Shown here in pieces: positions 1-7,630 of a DNA stretch of 64,000 nt. The stretch covers positions 21,630-85,629 of the forward strand of contig JBNKNO010000009.1 in NCBI GenBank assembly GCA_050293885.1, in the 5' to 3' direction. This stretch comes from Nitrogeniibacter sp050293885. Lineage in GTDB: Bacteria > Pseudomonadota > Gammaproteobacteria > Burkholderiales > Rhodocyclaceae. A program made the translations under genes and the position numbers. The notes under the pieces are model-generated. The model ran no database searches and was not told where the DNA came from. It saw only the letters and a program-made list of their open reading frames with translations. How positions within the stretch are numbered: position 1 is the stretch's first letter; each line of letters opens with the position of its first letter.

Positions 1-256
1 GCGCCACCGGGTTGTTCAGCCCGCCGGCATCGAGCGTGACCGTACCCGCCGCTTCGTCCCGATCGATGGTCACCCCCATCTGCTCGATCAGCGCCAGCAG
101 GGTACGAATATCCTGCAACTGCGGCACGTTGGTGAAGGTGACGGGCTCACGCGTGAGCAAGGCGGCGCACAAAATCGGCAGGGCCGCGTTCTTGGCGCCG
201 GAGATACGCGCTTCGCCGCTCAGGCGGGTGCCGCCGGTAATCTGGAGTTTATCCAT
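1..256 (-). CDS. murA: UDP-N-acetylglucosamine 1-carboxyvinyltransferase, N-terminal part (cut by window edge)
   Basis: MurA transfers enolpyruvate from PEP to UDP-GlcNAc, the first committed step of peptidoglycan synthesis in the cytoplasm. Only the first 85 residues are inside the window. They open with MDKLQITGG and contain SGAKNAALP around residues 19-27, which carries the family's conserved Lys-Asn substrate-binding pair (K22, N23). The ATG at 256-254 is the natural start because the ibaG stop codon is only 5 bases upstream. murA is the last visible gene of a long minus-strand run beginning with the mla genes. The mla-ibaG-murA neighbourhood is common in proteobacteria. The product is clear; only the 3' part is missing. 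Confidence 0.95.
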   Translation of the reverse strand, partial: MDKLQITGGTRLSGEARISGAKNAALPILCAALLTREPVTFTNVPQLQDIRTLLALIEQMGVTIDRDEAAGTVTLDAGGLNNPVA

Positions 257-261
257 GCGGC

Positions 262-519
262 TTAGAGGCCCAGATCCTGCCGCGCCTCCGCCCATTTCTC
301 GGGCGTGTAGGTCTGCAATTGCAGGGCGTGGATCTCGTTGCCCATGAGGGCGCCGAGCGTGCCGTACACGGCCTGATGCTGGCGCACCTTGGGCTTGCCG
401 GCGAATTCTTCACTGACGACGATGCCGGTGAAATGCACCCCGTCGTCGCCCTCGATCATGACGAATTCACAGGGCATGCCCTGCTCGATCAGGCGTTTGA
501 CTTCCGTTGCTTGAAACAT
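262..519 (-). CDS. ibaG: BolA family protein, IbaG-like
   Basis: This 85-residue protein has the compact BolA fold size and is read as IbaG (YrbA) because it sits directly upstream of murA in the mla neighbourhood, as in many proteobacteria. Visible features are the FVMIEGDDGVHFTGIVVS strand region (about residues 19-36) and the KVRQHQAVYGTLG stretch (about 44-56) with the conserved His of the family. BolA-type proteins partner with monothiol glutaredoxins in Fe-S cluster handling, and IbaG has been tied to acid stress and envelope lipid homeostasis; that is family knowledge. It is co-oriented with murA (5-base gap) and with the ABC exporter genes upstream. Confidence 0.88.
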   Translation of the reverse strand: MFQATEVKRLIEQGMPCEFVMIEGDDGVHFTGIVVSEEFAGKPKVRQHQAVYGTLGALMGNEIHALQLQTYTPEKWAEARQDLGL

Positions 520-567
520 GGTTTTCCATCCAGAAGGCGGCCATCCGGCCGCCGGTCAATCAAAAAA

Positions 568-1344
568 CTACGCCCGCAGCTTGTAGCCGCGAGCCAGCAG
601 GGTCAGGCTCAGCCCGGCCAGAAACAGCAGACAGGTGGCCACGACGCCCAGGCTGATCCACGGCGAAACGTCCGACTGCCCGAAGAACCCGTAGCGAAAA
701 CCGTCGATCATGTAGAAAAACGGATTCAAGTGCGACACCTTCTGCCAAACGGCCGGCAGCGAGTGGATCGAATAAAACACCCCGGAGAGCATCGTGAGCG
801 GCATGATCAGAAAGTTCTGAAACGCCGATAGCTGGTCGAACTTTTCAGCCCAGATGCCGGCAATGATACCGAAAGACGCCAGAATCGCGCCGCCGGCAAT
901 CGCGAAGCTCACAATCCACAGGGGTGAGGCCATCGGCAGCGTGACGAAGAACAGCGAGGCCACGATCACCCCGCCGCCGACGAACAAGCCGCGTGCGATC
1001 GCCGCCAGCACGTAGGCGACATAGAACTCGCGATAACTGATCGGCGGCAGCAACATGAACACGATGTTGCCGGTGATCTTGCTCTGGATGAGCGACGAGG
1101 ACGTATTGGCGAACGCGTTCTGCAGCACCGACATCATCACCAGCCCCGGCACCAGGAACGCGGTGTAGGGAATGTTGCCGTACACCGTCGCGTGGCGGTC
1201 GAGCACGTGCGAGAAGATCATGAGGTAGAGCACGGCCGTGAGCACTGGCGCGCCCACGGTCTGAAAGCTCACCCGCCAGAAGCGCAGCACTTCCTTGTAG
1301 AGCAGCGTTTGGAATCCGGTGAAACGGGACGCATCAGGTTTCAT
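568..1344 (-). CDS. ABC-2 type transporter permease (YadH-like)
   Basis: This is a 258-residue integral membrane permease of the ABC-2 family with six hydrophobic segments. It starts with a short cytoplasmic N-terminus (MKPDASRFTGFQTLLYKEVLR up to roughly residue 21). Typical segments include VGAPVLTAVLYLMIFSHVL and FLIMPLTMLSGVFYSIHSLP. The ATG at 1344 is chosen; it overlaps the upstream ATPase gene by 11 bases, which suggests translational coupling, whereas earlier in-frame starts lie deep inside that gene. The pair forms a complete exporter. The YadG/YadH system usually sits beside mla genes in betaproteobacteria; the substrate is unknown. Confidence 0.85.
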   Translation of the reverse strand: MKPDASRFTGFQTLLYKEVLRFWRVSFQTVGAPVLTAVLYLMIFSHVLDRHATVYGNIPYTAFLVPGLVMMSVLQNAFANTSSSLIQSKITGNIVFMLLPPISYREFYVAYVLAAIARGLFVGGGVIVASLFFVTLPMASPLWIVSFAIAGGAILASFGIIAGIWAEKFDQLSAFQNFLIMPLTMLSGVFYSIHSLPAVWQKVSHLNPFFYMIDGFRYGFFGQSDVSPWISLGVVATCLLFLAGLSLTLLARGYKLRA

Positions 1345-2233
1345 GCATGACACCCACAAAGACCTTTTCCAGATCCGGCTCGCCGAGCACCATTTCCTCG
1401 ACTCGCCCACCCGTGAGGCGAATGCGGGTCAGCATCTCCTCGACCTCGCCAAAGCGCTCGAATGGCACTTCCACCCAACCATCGCCCGTCGCGCGCGCGC
1501 CGGGCAGAAAGTCGAGCCCGATGGGTTCGGCCAGACGCACGCGCAGCGCGTGCGTGGTGAACCGGCGCAACAGGTTGGCCGTGGTGTCGAGTGCCACGAT
1601 GCGCCCGGCCTTGAGCATGGCGATGCGGTTGCACAGGGCCTCCGCCTCTTCCAGATAGTGCGTGGTGAGCACGATGGTGTGGCCGTCGGAGTTGAGCTGG
1701 CGGATAAAGGCCCACAGCCCCTGGCGCAGTTCGACATCCACGCCCGCCGTCGGCTCGTCGAGCACGATCACCGGCGGACGGTGCACCAGCGCCTGCGCAA
1801 CCAGCACGCGCCGCTTCATGCCGCCGGAGAGCATGCGCATGTTGGCGTCCGCCTTGGGCGTCAGGTCCAGGTTGGCGAGAATCTCGTCGATCCAGTCGTC
1901 GTTGCGCTTGAGACCGAAGTAGCCCGACTGCAGGCGCAGGGCTTCACGAACAGTGAAGAACGGATCGAACACCAGCTCCTGCGGCACCACGCCGAGATTG
2001 CGTCGCGCCGCACGATAGTCTGTGACCACATCGTGGCCCATGACTTCCAGCGTGCCTTCATCGACACGCGTGAGCCCGGCGAGCGAGGAAATGAGCGTGG
2101 TCTTGCCCGCGCCGTTGGGGCCGAGCAGGCCGAAGAACTCCCCCGGCTGGATATCGAGGTCCACGCCCGCCAAGGCTTGCAGCGATCCGTAGTGCTTGCG
2201 CGCACCACGGATGGAAATCGCCGGCACGGTCAT
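1334..2233 (-). CDS. ABC transporter ATP-binding protein (YadG-like)
   Basis: This 299-residue nucleotide-binding subunit drives the permease encoded just downstream. Walker A (GPNGAGKT) is at residues 38-45, the signature LSGGMKRR near residue 140, and Walker B with the catalytic Glu in VIVLDEPTAGVD follows. Its C-terminal extension (about 225-299) resembles the dimerising tail of drug/lipid exporter ATPases. The start overlaps the end of mlaB by 4 bases, so it is probably transcribed with the mla operon. Function in lipid or drug export is inferred from the family and context only. Confidence 0.9.
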   Translation of the reverse strand: MTVPAISIRGARKHYGSLQALAGVDLDIQPGEFFGLLGPNGAGKTTLISSLAGLTRVDEGTLEVMGHDVVTDYRAARRNLGVVPQELVFDPFFTVREALRLQSGYFGLKRNDDWIDEILANLDLTPKADANMRMLSGGMKRRVLVAQALVHRPPVIVLDEPTAGVDVELRQGLWAFIRQLNSDGHTIVLTTHYLEEAEALCNRIAMLKAGRIVALDTTANLLRRFTTHALRVRLAEPIGLDFLPGARATGDGWVEVPFERFGEVEEMLTRIRLTGGRVEEMVLGEPDLEKVFVGVMHET

Positions 2234-2511
2234 GCGGCGGCAGAGGGCGCCAGCAAGTCGCTCACGTCGTAGAGTTCGGCCAGCGCACGCAGCCCTGCTG
2301 GCATATTGGCAATCTCGAGTACGCGGCCGTCGGCGCGCGCCGCACGAATCAGTGCGATCAACATCGCCAACGCGGCCGAATCGGCTTCGGTCACGCCCGA
2401 CAGGTCGATCTTGCCCGAGGCCAGCGCATCCACTTCAGCCACAGCCATCAACGCCCCTGCGCTCTGCAAGGTCAGCGCGCCCTGCGGCGCCCACGCCGTA
2501 GCAGCGCTCAC
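2230..2511 (-). CDS. mlaB: MlaB, STAS-domain regulatory subunit of the Mla lipid transporter
   Basis: This 93-residue protein consists of a single STAS domain, recognisable by the central segment GVTEADSAALAMLIALIRAAR (roughly residues 39-59) and the closing LAELYDVSDLL helix. In the Mla system MlaB binds the ATPase MlaF and is needed for assembly and activity of the inner-membrane MlaFEDB complex. It overlaps mlaC upstream by 4 bases and the ABC ATPase gene downstream by 4 bases, so it is firmly embedded in the operon. Confidence 0.87.
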   Translation of the reverse strand: MSAATAWAPQGALTLQSAGALMAVAEVDALASGKIDLSGVTEADSAALAMLIALIRAARADGRVLEIANMPAGLRALAELYDVSDLLAPSAAA

Positions 2512-3125
2512 TTGCTATCGCCCGCCAGGGTGGCGTTCTTGGCTTCGAGCGAAGCGATCAGGCCGTCGATACCAGCCTGGTGGATCTGCGACGCGAAGGA
2601 ACTGCGATAGTTGGTGACCAGACTCACCCCGGCCACGATCACGTCATACACCTTCCAGGCGTCGCCCTGTTTTTCCAGCGCGTAGTCGATATCGACCGGC
2701 TTGGCGCCGGCCTGACGCACCTCGGAGCGCACGGTGACATCGGTGTCCTCGGGCTTGGCGCGCAGTGGCTTGAAGTCGATGACCTGGTCGCGATACTGGG
2801 TCAGCGCGTTGGAGTAGGTGCGCACCAGCAGGGTGCGAAAGGCGTCGACGAGCTTTTCGCGCTGTGCCGGCGTGGCCTGTCGCCAGTCGCGGCCCACCGC
2901 AAGCGAGGTCATGAGGCGAAAATCGAAGTGTGGCAGCACCTTCTCTTCGACCAGCATGACCGCACGGCGGGTGTCGCCGCGCTGGATGGCCGGATCGGCG
3001 CGCACGATATCGAGCACTTCGTTGGAGACCGTCTTCACCAGCACATCGGGCGCCTGCGCGGCAAATGCCCCCAGGCTGATCGACAGCAGACAGACCAGTG
3101 CCAGTTTGTGTAACCGTGAAATCAT
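2508..3125 (-). CDS. mlaC: MlaC, periplasmic phospholipid shuttle protein
   Basis: This 205-residue protein starts with a Sec signal peptide (MISRLHKLALVCLLSISLGAF, cleaved after about AFA) followed by an MlaC (Ttg2D-type) domain. Recognisable segments are DTRRAVMLVEEKVLPHFDF and LVTNYRSSFASQI near the C-terminus. MlaC ferries phospholipids between MlaA at the outer membrane and MlaFEDB at the inner membrane. The ATG at 3125 is preferred over upstream in-frame starts because it gives a proper signal peptide. The gene follows mlaA by 19 bases. Confidence 0.92.
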   Translation of the reverse strand: MISRLHKLALVCLLSISLGAFAAQAPDVLVKTVSNEVLDIVRADPAIQRGDTRRAVMLVEEKVLPHFDFRLMTSLAVGRDWRQATPAQREKLVDAFRTLLVRTYSNALTQYRDQVIDFKPLRAKPEDTDVTVRSEVRQAGAKPVDIDYALEKQGDAWKVYDVIVAGVSLVTNYRSSFASQIHQAGIDGLIASLEAKNATLAGDSK

Positions 3126-3144
3126 TTTTTTCTTCTTCCTTGCA

Positions 3145-3960
3145 TCAGGATCCCTGTTCGCCGGTCGGTGACGGCGGGACAAACTCGAGGCGCAGACTAC
3201 TCTGCGCAATCACATCGGCTTCGACAAGCGCCAGGGCAAACGGTTGCACGCCCTCGTACGAAACGCGGTCGTCAAACCGTTCGCGCGGCGGATTGCCGTC
3301 ATAGATCTCGTAGCGGCGCTGCTGCAGGTAGAAATCGCGGATGTAGCCATAGCGATCGAGGCTGCCCTGCTCCACCGCGCGGTCGGCGCCGAGCAGCAAT
3401 GCACGAAGGTGCACCAACCGCAATCCGGCCGCGGTATTGCGTGCCGCCACATCGGACAGATGCACTGTACCGCCGATGTAGTGATCGAACGGCAAGGCCG
3501 CCGCGCCGCGCAGCGTGCGCGGCCCGAAGAAAGGCACCACGAAGTACGGACCTTTCGGCACGCCCCACACCGCCAGCGTCTGACCGAAGTCCTCGTCGTG
3601 CTTTTCGATGCCCATCTCGGTGGCGATATCGAACACGCCGAGAATACCGAGGGTGGAGTTGATCACCACCCGACCGATATCCGACAAACCATCGCCGCCC
3701 TTGCCCTGCATGAGATTGTTCGCACCAATCCACAGGTCAGCAATGTTGCCGAAGAAATTGCCGACCCCCGACTTGACCGGCAGCGGCGCCGCGGCATCGT
3801 AGACTTGCGCGAGCGGCTTCGTCACCGCCTTGTCCACCGTGTCGTTGATCTTGAACATGGTGCGGTTGTAGCTCTCCCACGGATCGTCGGGATTCTCGTA
3901 GGCGACCGTCGCGCACCCGGACAAGACCCCCAGCACCACCGCGGCCAGCCATCCTTTCAT
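3145..3960 (-). CDS. mlaA: MlaA (VacJ), outer-membrane lipoprotein of the Mla system
   Basis: This 271-residue lipoprotein precursor has a lipobox (LSGCA, Cys at about residue 16) after a short hydrophobic signal. The MlaA core motifs follow: DPWESYNRTMFKIND (from about residue 26), the GNFFGNIADLWIGANNLMQG segment and the FGQTLAVWGVPKGPYFVVPFFGP stretch (split here as FGQTLAVWGV and PKGPYFVVPFFGP). MlaA forms a doughnut in the outer membrane that removes mislocalised phospholipids from the outer leaflet. Its position between mlaD and mlaC, rather than elsewhere in the genome as in E. coli, is typical of betaproteobacteria. The ATG at 3960 places the lipobox correctly. Confidence 0.94.
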   Translation of the reverse strand: MKGWLAAVVLGVLSGCATVAYENPDDPWESYNRTMFKINDTVDKAVTKPLAQVYDAAAPLPVKSGVGNFFGNIADLWIGANNLMQGKGGDGLSDIGRVVINSTLGILGVFDIATEMGIEKHDEDFGQTLAVWGVPKGPYFVVPFFGPRTLRGAAALPFDHYIGGTVHLSDVAARNTAAGLRLVHLRALLLGADRAVEQGSLDRYGYIRDFYLQQRRYEIYDGNPPRERFDDRVSYEGVQPFALALVEADVIAQSSLRLEFVPPSPTGEQGS

Positions 3961-3996
3961 CACACCTTCAAGTTGCATGCGCACACCTGCTTCCAA

Positions 3997-4467
3997 TCAT
4001 TTTGGCGACGGCGCCTCGGCCGCCTTGTCGAAGAGAAACTGCCCTATCAGCTTTTCTAGAACGACCGCAGACTGGGTGAGCTTGAGCTTGTCGCCGTTGG
4101 CGAGCATGCGCATGTCGCCGCCCGGCTCGAGCCCGATGTACTGTTCGCCCAACAAGCCGGAGGTCAGGATCTCGGCGCTGGTATCGCGCGGGAATTCGTA
4201 CTTCGCATCGATCGCCATGGTCACCGCGGCCTCGAAACGCGCGTTGTCGTAGCGCACATCGACCACCCGCCCGACGACCACACCTGCCACCTTGACCGGC
4301 GCGCGTACCTTCAGCCCACCGATGTTGGAAAAGCTCGCCTCGATGCGATAGTTGTCCGAAAAACTGGCGGCGGACAGATTGCCCACCTTCAGCGCCAGAA
4401 ATATCAGCGCGGCGCAACCGATCAAAACGAAGAAACCGACCCAGAGGTCAAGCGTACTGCGGGTCAT
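3997..4467 (-). CDS. mlaD: MlaD, MCE-domain periplasmic subunit
   Basis: This 156-residue protein has one N-terminal transmembrane anchor (about residues 7-27, LWVGFFVLIGCAALIFLAL) and a single MCE domain. The MCE domain has the typical segments IGGLKVRAPVKVAGVVVGRV and TSGLLGEQYIGLEPGG. MlaD hexamers ring the permease MlaE in the inner membrane and hand lipid to or from MlaC. Length fits the family. It overlaps mlaE upstream by 4 bases and is followed by a 36-base gap before mlaA. Confidence 0.94.
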   Translation of the reverse strand: MTRSTLDLWVGFFVLIGCAALIFLALKVGNLSAASFSDNYRIEASFSNIGGLKVRAPVKVAGVVVGRVVDVRYDNARFEAAVTMAIDAKYEFPRDTSAEILTSGLLGEQYIGLEPGGDMRMLANGDKLKLTQSAVVLEKLIGQFLFDKAAEAPSPK

Positions 4468-5240
4468 GACGCTCCCCGGAACATGAAAGAAGTCAGGATG
4501 AAATCCAGCGCGAGAATCGCCAGCGCCGAACTCACCACGGTACGGGTAATGGCACGCGACACGCCTTCGGCGGTCGGCACGCAGTCATACCCCTCGAACA
4601 CGGCGATCAAGGACACGGCAATGCCGAACACCACGCTCTTGATCACGCCATTCATCACATCGAAACGCCAATCGACGGCTGCCTGCATCTGCGACCAGAA
4701 GGCGCCGTCGTCGACGCCGATGAAGGCCACGCCGATCAGCCAGCCGCCAAAGATGCCCATCGCCGAAAACATCGCCGCCAGCAAGGGCATGGAGATCACG
4801 CCCCCCCAGAACCGCGGCGCCGCCACCCGGGCGATCGGATTGACCGCCATCATGTCCATCGCCTTGAGCTGCTCGGTGGTCTTCATGAGACCGATTTCGG
4901 CCGTCACCGCCGAGCCGGCCCGGCTGGCAAACAGCAAGGCGGCCACCACCGGCCCCAACTCGCGGGTCAGCGACAGCGCTACCAGCACACCGAGCGCTTC
5001 GCTCGAACCATAGCGCTGCAAGGTCTCGTAGCCCTGCAAACCAAGCACCAGGCCGACGAACAGCCCGGAGACCAGAATGATCAACAGCGACAACACGCCA
5101 CTGAAGTAGATTTCGCGAATCGTCAGGTGCACGCGCCGCAGGGACTGGCCCGAATGGCGCAGCAACAACAGCATGAAACGCGTCGCAAACCCAAGGCGCC
5201 AGATGCCGTCCACCGTCATCGCTCCGATTCGCCTGATCAC
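4464..5240 (-). CDS. mlaE: MlaE, permease of the Mla lipid ABC transporter
   Basis: This 258-residue integral membrane protein of the MlaE (YrbE) permease family carries the family hallmarks LTRELGPVVAALLFASRAGSA and EIGLMKTTEQLKAMDMM (about residues 110-150) and ends with DFILTSFMF. With MlaF it forms the inner-membrane core of the retrograde/anterograde phospholipid transporter. Start and stop overlap mlaF and mlaD by 4 bases each, indicating translational coupling. Confidence 0.95.
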   Translation of the reverse strand: MIRRIGAMTVDGIWRLGFATRFMLLLLRHSGQSLRRVHLTIREIYFSGVLSLLIILVSGLFVGLVLGLQGYETLQRYGSSEALGVLVALSLTRELGPVVAALLFASRAGSAVTAEIGLMKTTEQLKAMDMMAVNPIARVAAPRFWGGVISMPLLAAMFSAMGIFGGWLIGVAFIGVDDGAFWSQMQAAVDWRFDVMNGVIKSVVFGIAVSLIAVFEGYDCVPTAEGVSRAITRTVVSSALAILALDFILTSFMFRGAS

Positions 5241-6055
5241 CTCGACACGCCCTCCATCATGGCCTGCGTCATGGGCTCGGCCGGCACGTGGAAGGGTACC
5301 GGTCCATCGGCCTCGGCATGAATGAACTGATGCACAAACGCGTCTTTCGAGTCGCGAATCTCGTCGGGTGTGCCCTGCGCCACGATGCGCCCCTCCGAGA
5401 CGAAATACACGTAATCGACAATATCGAGCGACTCGCTGACGTCGTGGGTCACCATGATCGAGGCCGCCCCCAACGCGTCGTTGAGCCGGCGGATGAGCTG
5501 GCCGATCACCCCCAGCGAAATCGGGTCCAGCCCGGCAAACGGCTCGTCGTACATGATGAGCATGGGATCGAGTGCGATCGCGCGTGCCAGCGCGACACGA
5601 CGCGCCATGCCGCCGGAGAGCTCGGACGGCATCAGCGTCTGCGCGCCGCGCAGACCGACCGCCTGCAACTTCATGAGCACCAGATCGCGCACCATCGATT
5701 CGGGCAGATCGGTGTGTTCGCGCATCGGGAAGGCCACATTGTCGAACACCGACATGTCGGTAAACAGCGCGCCGAACTGGAACAACATGCCCATGCGGCG
5801 ACGCAGCGCGTACAAGCCCGCCGTATTGAGCGCCCCCAGCGACTTGCCAGCCACCGTCACCTCACCCGATGACGCCACGAGCTGCCCCCCGATCAGGCGC
5901 AATAGCGTGGTCTTGCCGCATCCGCTGCCGCCCATGATGGCCACCAGTTGCCCACGGTGGATGCGCAGATCGATGCCGCGCAGGATCTCGCGCTCGCCGT
6001 AAGCGAAGCGGACATCGCGCAATTCAACCAGAACGTCGTCTGCTGTCTGACCCAC
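5237..6055 (-). CDS. mlaF: MlaF, ATPase of the Mla lipid ABC transporter
   Basis: This 272-residue ABC ATPase is the first gene of the mla operon. Walker A (GGSGCGKT) is at residues 42-49, the signature LSGGMARR near residue 145, Walker B MIMYDEPFAGLDP follows, and the switch His is in VTHDVSESLDI. The start codon is GTG at 6055, preceded on the minus strand by AGGAGA about 7 bases upstream, which supports this start. It is divergent from the response-regulator gene at 6191, and the 135-base gap must contain both promoters. Confidence 0.94.
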   Translation of the reverse strand: MGQTADDVLVELRDVRFAYGEREILRGIDLRIHRGQLVAIMGGSGCGKTTLLRLIGGQLVASSGEVTVAGKSLGALNTAGLYALRRRMGMLFQFGALFTDMSVFDNVAFPMREHTDLPESMVRDLVLMKLQAVGLRGAQTLMPSELSGGMARRVALARAIALDPMLIMYDEPFAGLDPISLGVIGQLIRRLNDALGAASIMVTHDVSESLDIVDYVYFVSEGRIVAQGTPDEIRDSKDAFVHQFIHAEADGPVPFHVPAEPMTQAMMEGVSR

Positions 6056-6190
6056 CCGGATCTCCTGAAAACTTGAACGCGCGATTCTACCAGAGCGCCC
6101 ATTTCATGCCGAAACGATACCGCACTGCATCATGTCCGGAAACACCCCGATTCCGCTACACTGCGCAAGAATTCACTGCCAAGAGCGTTC

Positions 6191-7618
6191 ATGCCGAACA
6201 AGCCGTCCTTGCTGATCGTCGACGACGATGCGCTGATCGTTGAAACGTTGGGGATGTTGCTCGCGCCGGACTTCAAGATCAGCTCGGCGCCGTCGCGCCA
6301 GACGGCGATCGAGGTCGTCCGCGCACTGCCGGCACCGCCAGCGCTGGCACTGGTCGATCTGGGCCTGCCGCCGACGCCGCACCGCCCCGACGAAGGCTTT
6401 GCGCTCATTGGCGACCTGCTCGCCCACCACCCGGCCATGCGCATCATCGTGCTCTCGGGCCAGAGCGACAACAGCAATGCCCGACGCGCACGCACGCTCG
6501 GCGCGCTCGAATTCGTCGCCAAACCCGCCGACCCCGCGCACCTCAAGCGCGTACTCGAACAGGCGCTTAAGACCGACGAGGCGCCCCAGCCCGAAGTCCT
6601 GATCGGCGACAGCCCCGCCATCGCCGAGGTGCGCTCACGCATCGATCAGTTCGCGAATGCGCCGTTCCCGGTCCTCATCCAGGGGGAGTCGGGGGCGGGA
6701 AAAGAGCGCGTGGCGCAACGCCTGCATGCCTTCAGCGCCCGCCACCAGGGCGCCTTCCTCACACTCAACTGCGCCGCCATCGCACCCACGCTGATCGAGG
6801 CCGCGCTATTCGGTCATACGCGCGGTGCCTTTACCGGCGCCACCGGCCAGCGTGCCGGCTATTTCGAAGAGGCCAGCAACGGCAGCCTGCTGCTCGACGA
6901 GATCGGCGAACTGCCGCTGGAGTTACAACCGAAGTTGTTGCGCGTGCTCGAAAACGGCGAATTTCAACGCGTGGGCGAGACCAAGACCCGCATCAGCCAT
7001 GCGCGCGTGCTCGCGGCCACCAACCGCGACCTGCAAACCGAGGTGCGCGCCGGGCGCTTTCGCGCCGACCTGTATCACCGCCTGTCGGTGTTCAACATCC
7101 ACGTCCCGCCGCTGCGCGACATGGGTGACGACCGCGTGCAACTCTACCTGCACTTTCGCGACCGCTTTTCCCGCCAGATGGGGCAGCCACCGTTCACGCT
7201 CTCGGACGACGCCCTCGCGCGCTGGCATGCCTACCATTTTCCCGGCAACGTACGCGAGCTGAAGAACATCGTCATCCGCCTGCAGACCAAGTACCCGGGC
7301 AGCGTCGTCAGCGCCGCGGCGCTCGAAGACGAGCTCGACCGCCGGGCACGGCCATCCGCACCACTGGCCAGCCCACAACCAGCCGAGGACGACAGTCACG
7401 AAGCGCGCGTGAGCCGGGCGCTCGAAGCCTTGGCGCGCGCGCCCGATTTCAACCTCGACGCGGCACTGCACGAGCAGGAGCGCGCCTATATCGAAGCGGC
7501 GCTGCGCATGGCCGGCGGCAACATCAGTCAGGCCGCCCGCCAGCTGGGGGTCAATCGCACCACGCTGTACAACCGCATGGATACCCTCGGGCTGCCGCGG
7601 GTATCACATGTGCAGTAG
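6191..7618 (+). CDS. Sigma-54-dependent response regulator (NtrC family)
   Basis: This 475-residue regulator has three domains. The receiver domain (residues 1-125) has the acidic pocket DDD at 11-13 and phospho-acceptor D56 in LVDLGLPP. The AAA+ domain (about 140-375) has Walker A GESGAGKE near 165, the sigma-54-contacting GAFTGA near 212 and Walker B LLLDEIGELP. The C-terminal Fis-type helix-turn-helix (about 435-470) contains SQAARQLGVNRTTLYNRMD. The intact GAFTGA predicts activation of sigma-54 holoenzyme. It lies 12 bases upstream of mshM at the head of the pilus cluster. The orphan histidine kinase at 21146-22870 is the most plausible partner, and the sigma-54 promoter before the pilin at 23096 the most plausible target; both are inferences. 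It also resembles PrsR-type regulators of exopolysaccharide loci. Confidence 0.88.
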   Translation: MPNKPSLLIVDDDALIVETLGMLLAPDFKISSAPSRQTAIEVVRALPAPPALALVDLGLPPTPHRPDEGFALIGDLLAHHPAMRIIVLSGQSDNSNARRARTLGALEFVAKPADPAHLKRVLEQALKTDEAPQPEVLIGDSPAIAEVRSRIDQFANAPFPVLIQGESGAGKERVAQRLHAFSARHQGAFLTLNCAAIAPTLIEAALFGHTRGAFTGATGQRAGYFEEASNGSLLLDEIGELPLELQPKLLRVLENGEFQRVGETKTRISHARVLAATNRDLQTEVRAGRFRADLYHRLSVFNIHVPPLRDMGDDRVQLYLHFRDRFSRQMGQPPFTLSDDALARWHAYHFPGNVRELKNIVIRLQTKYPGSVVSAAALEDELDRRARPSAPLASPQPAEDDSHEARVSRALEALARAPDFNLDAALHEQERAYIEAALRMAGGNISQAARQLGVNRTTLYNRMDTLGLPRVSHVQ

Positions 7619-7630
7619 GCCAACGACAGC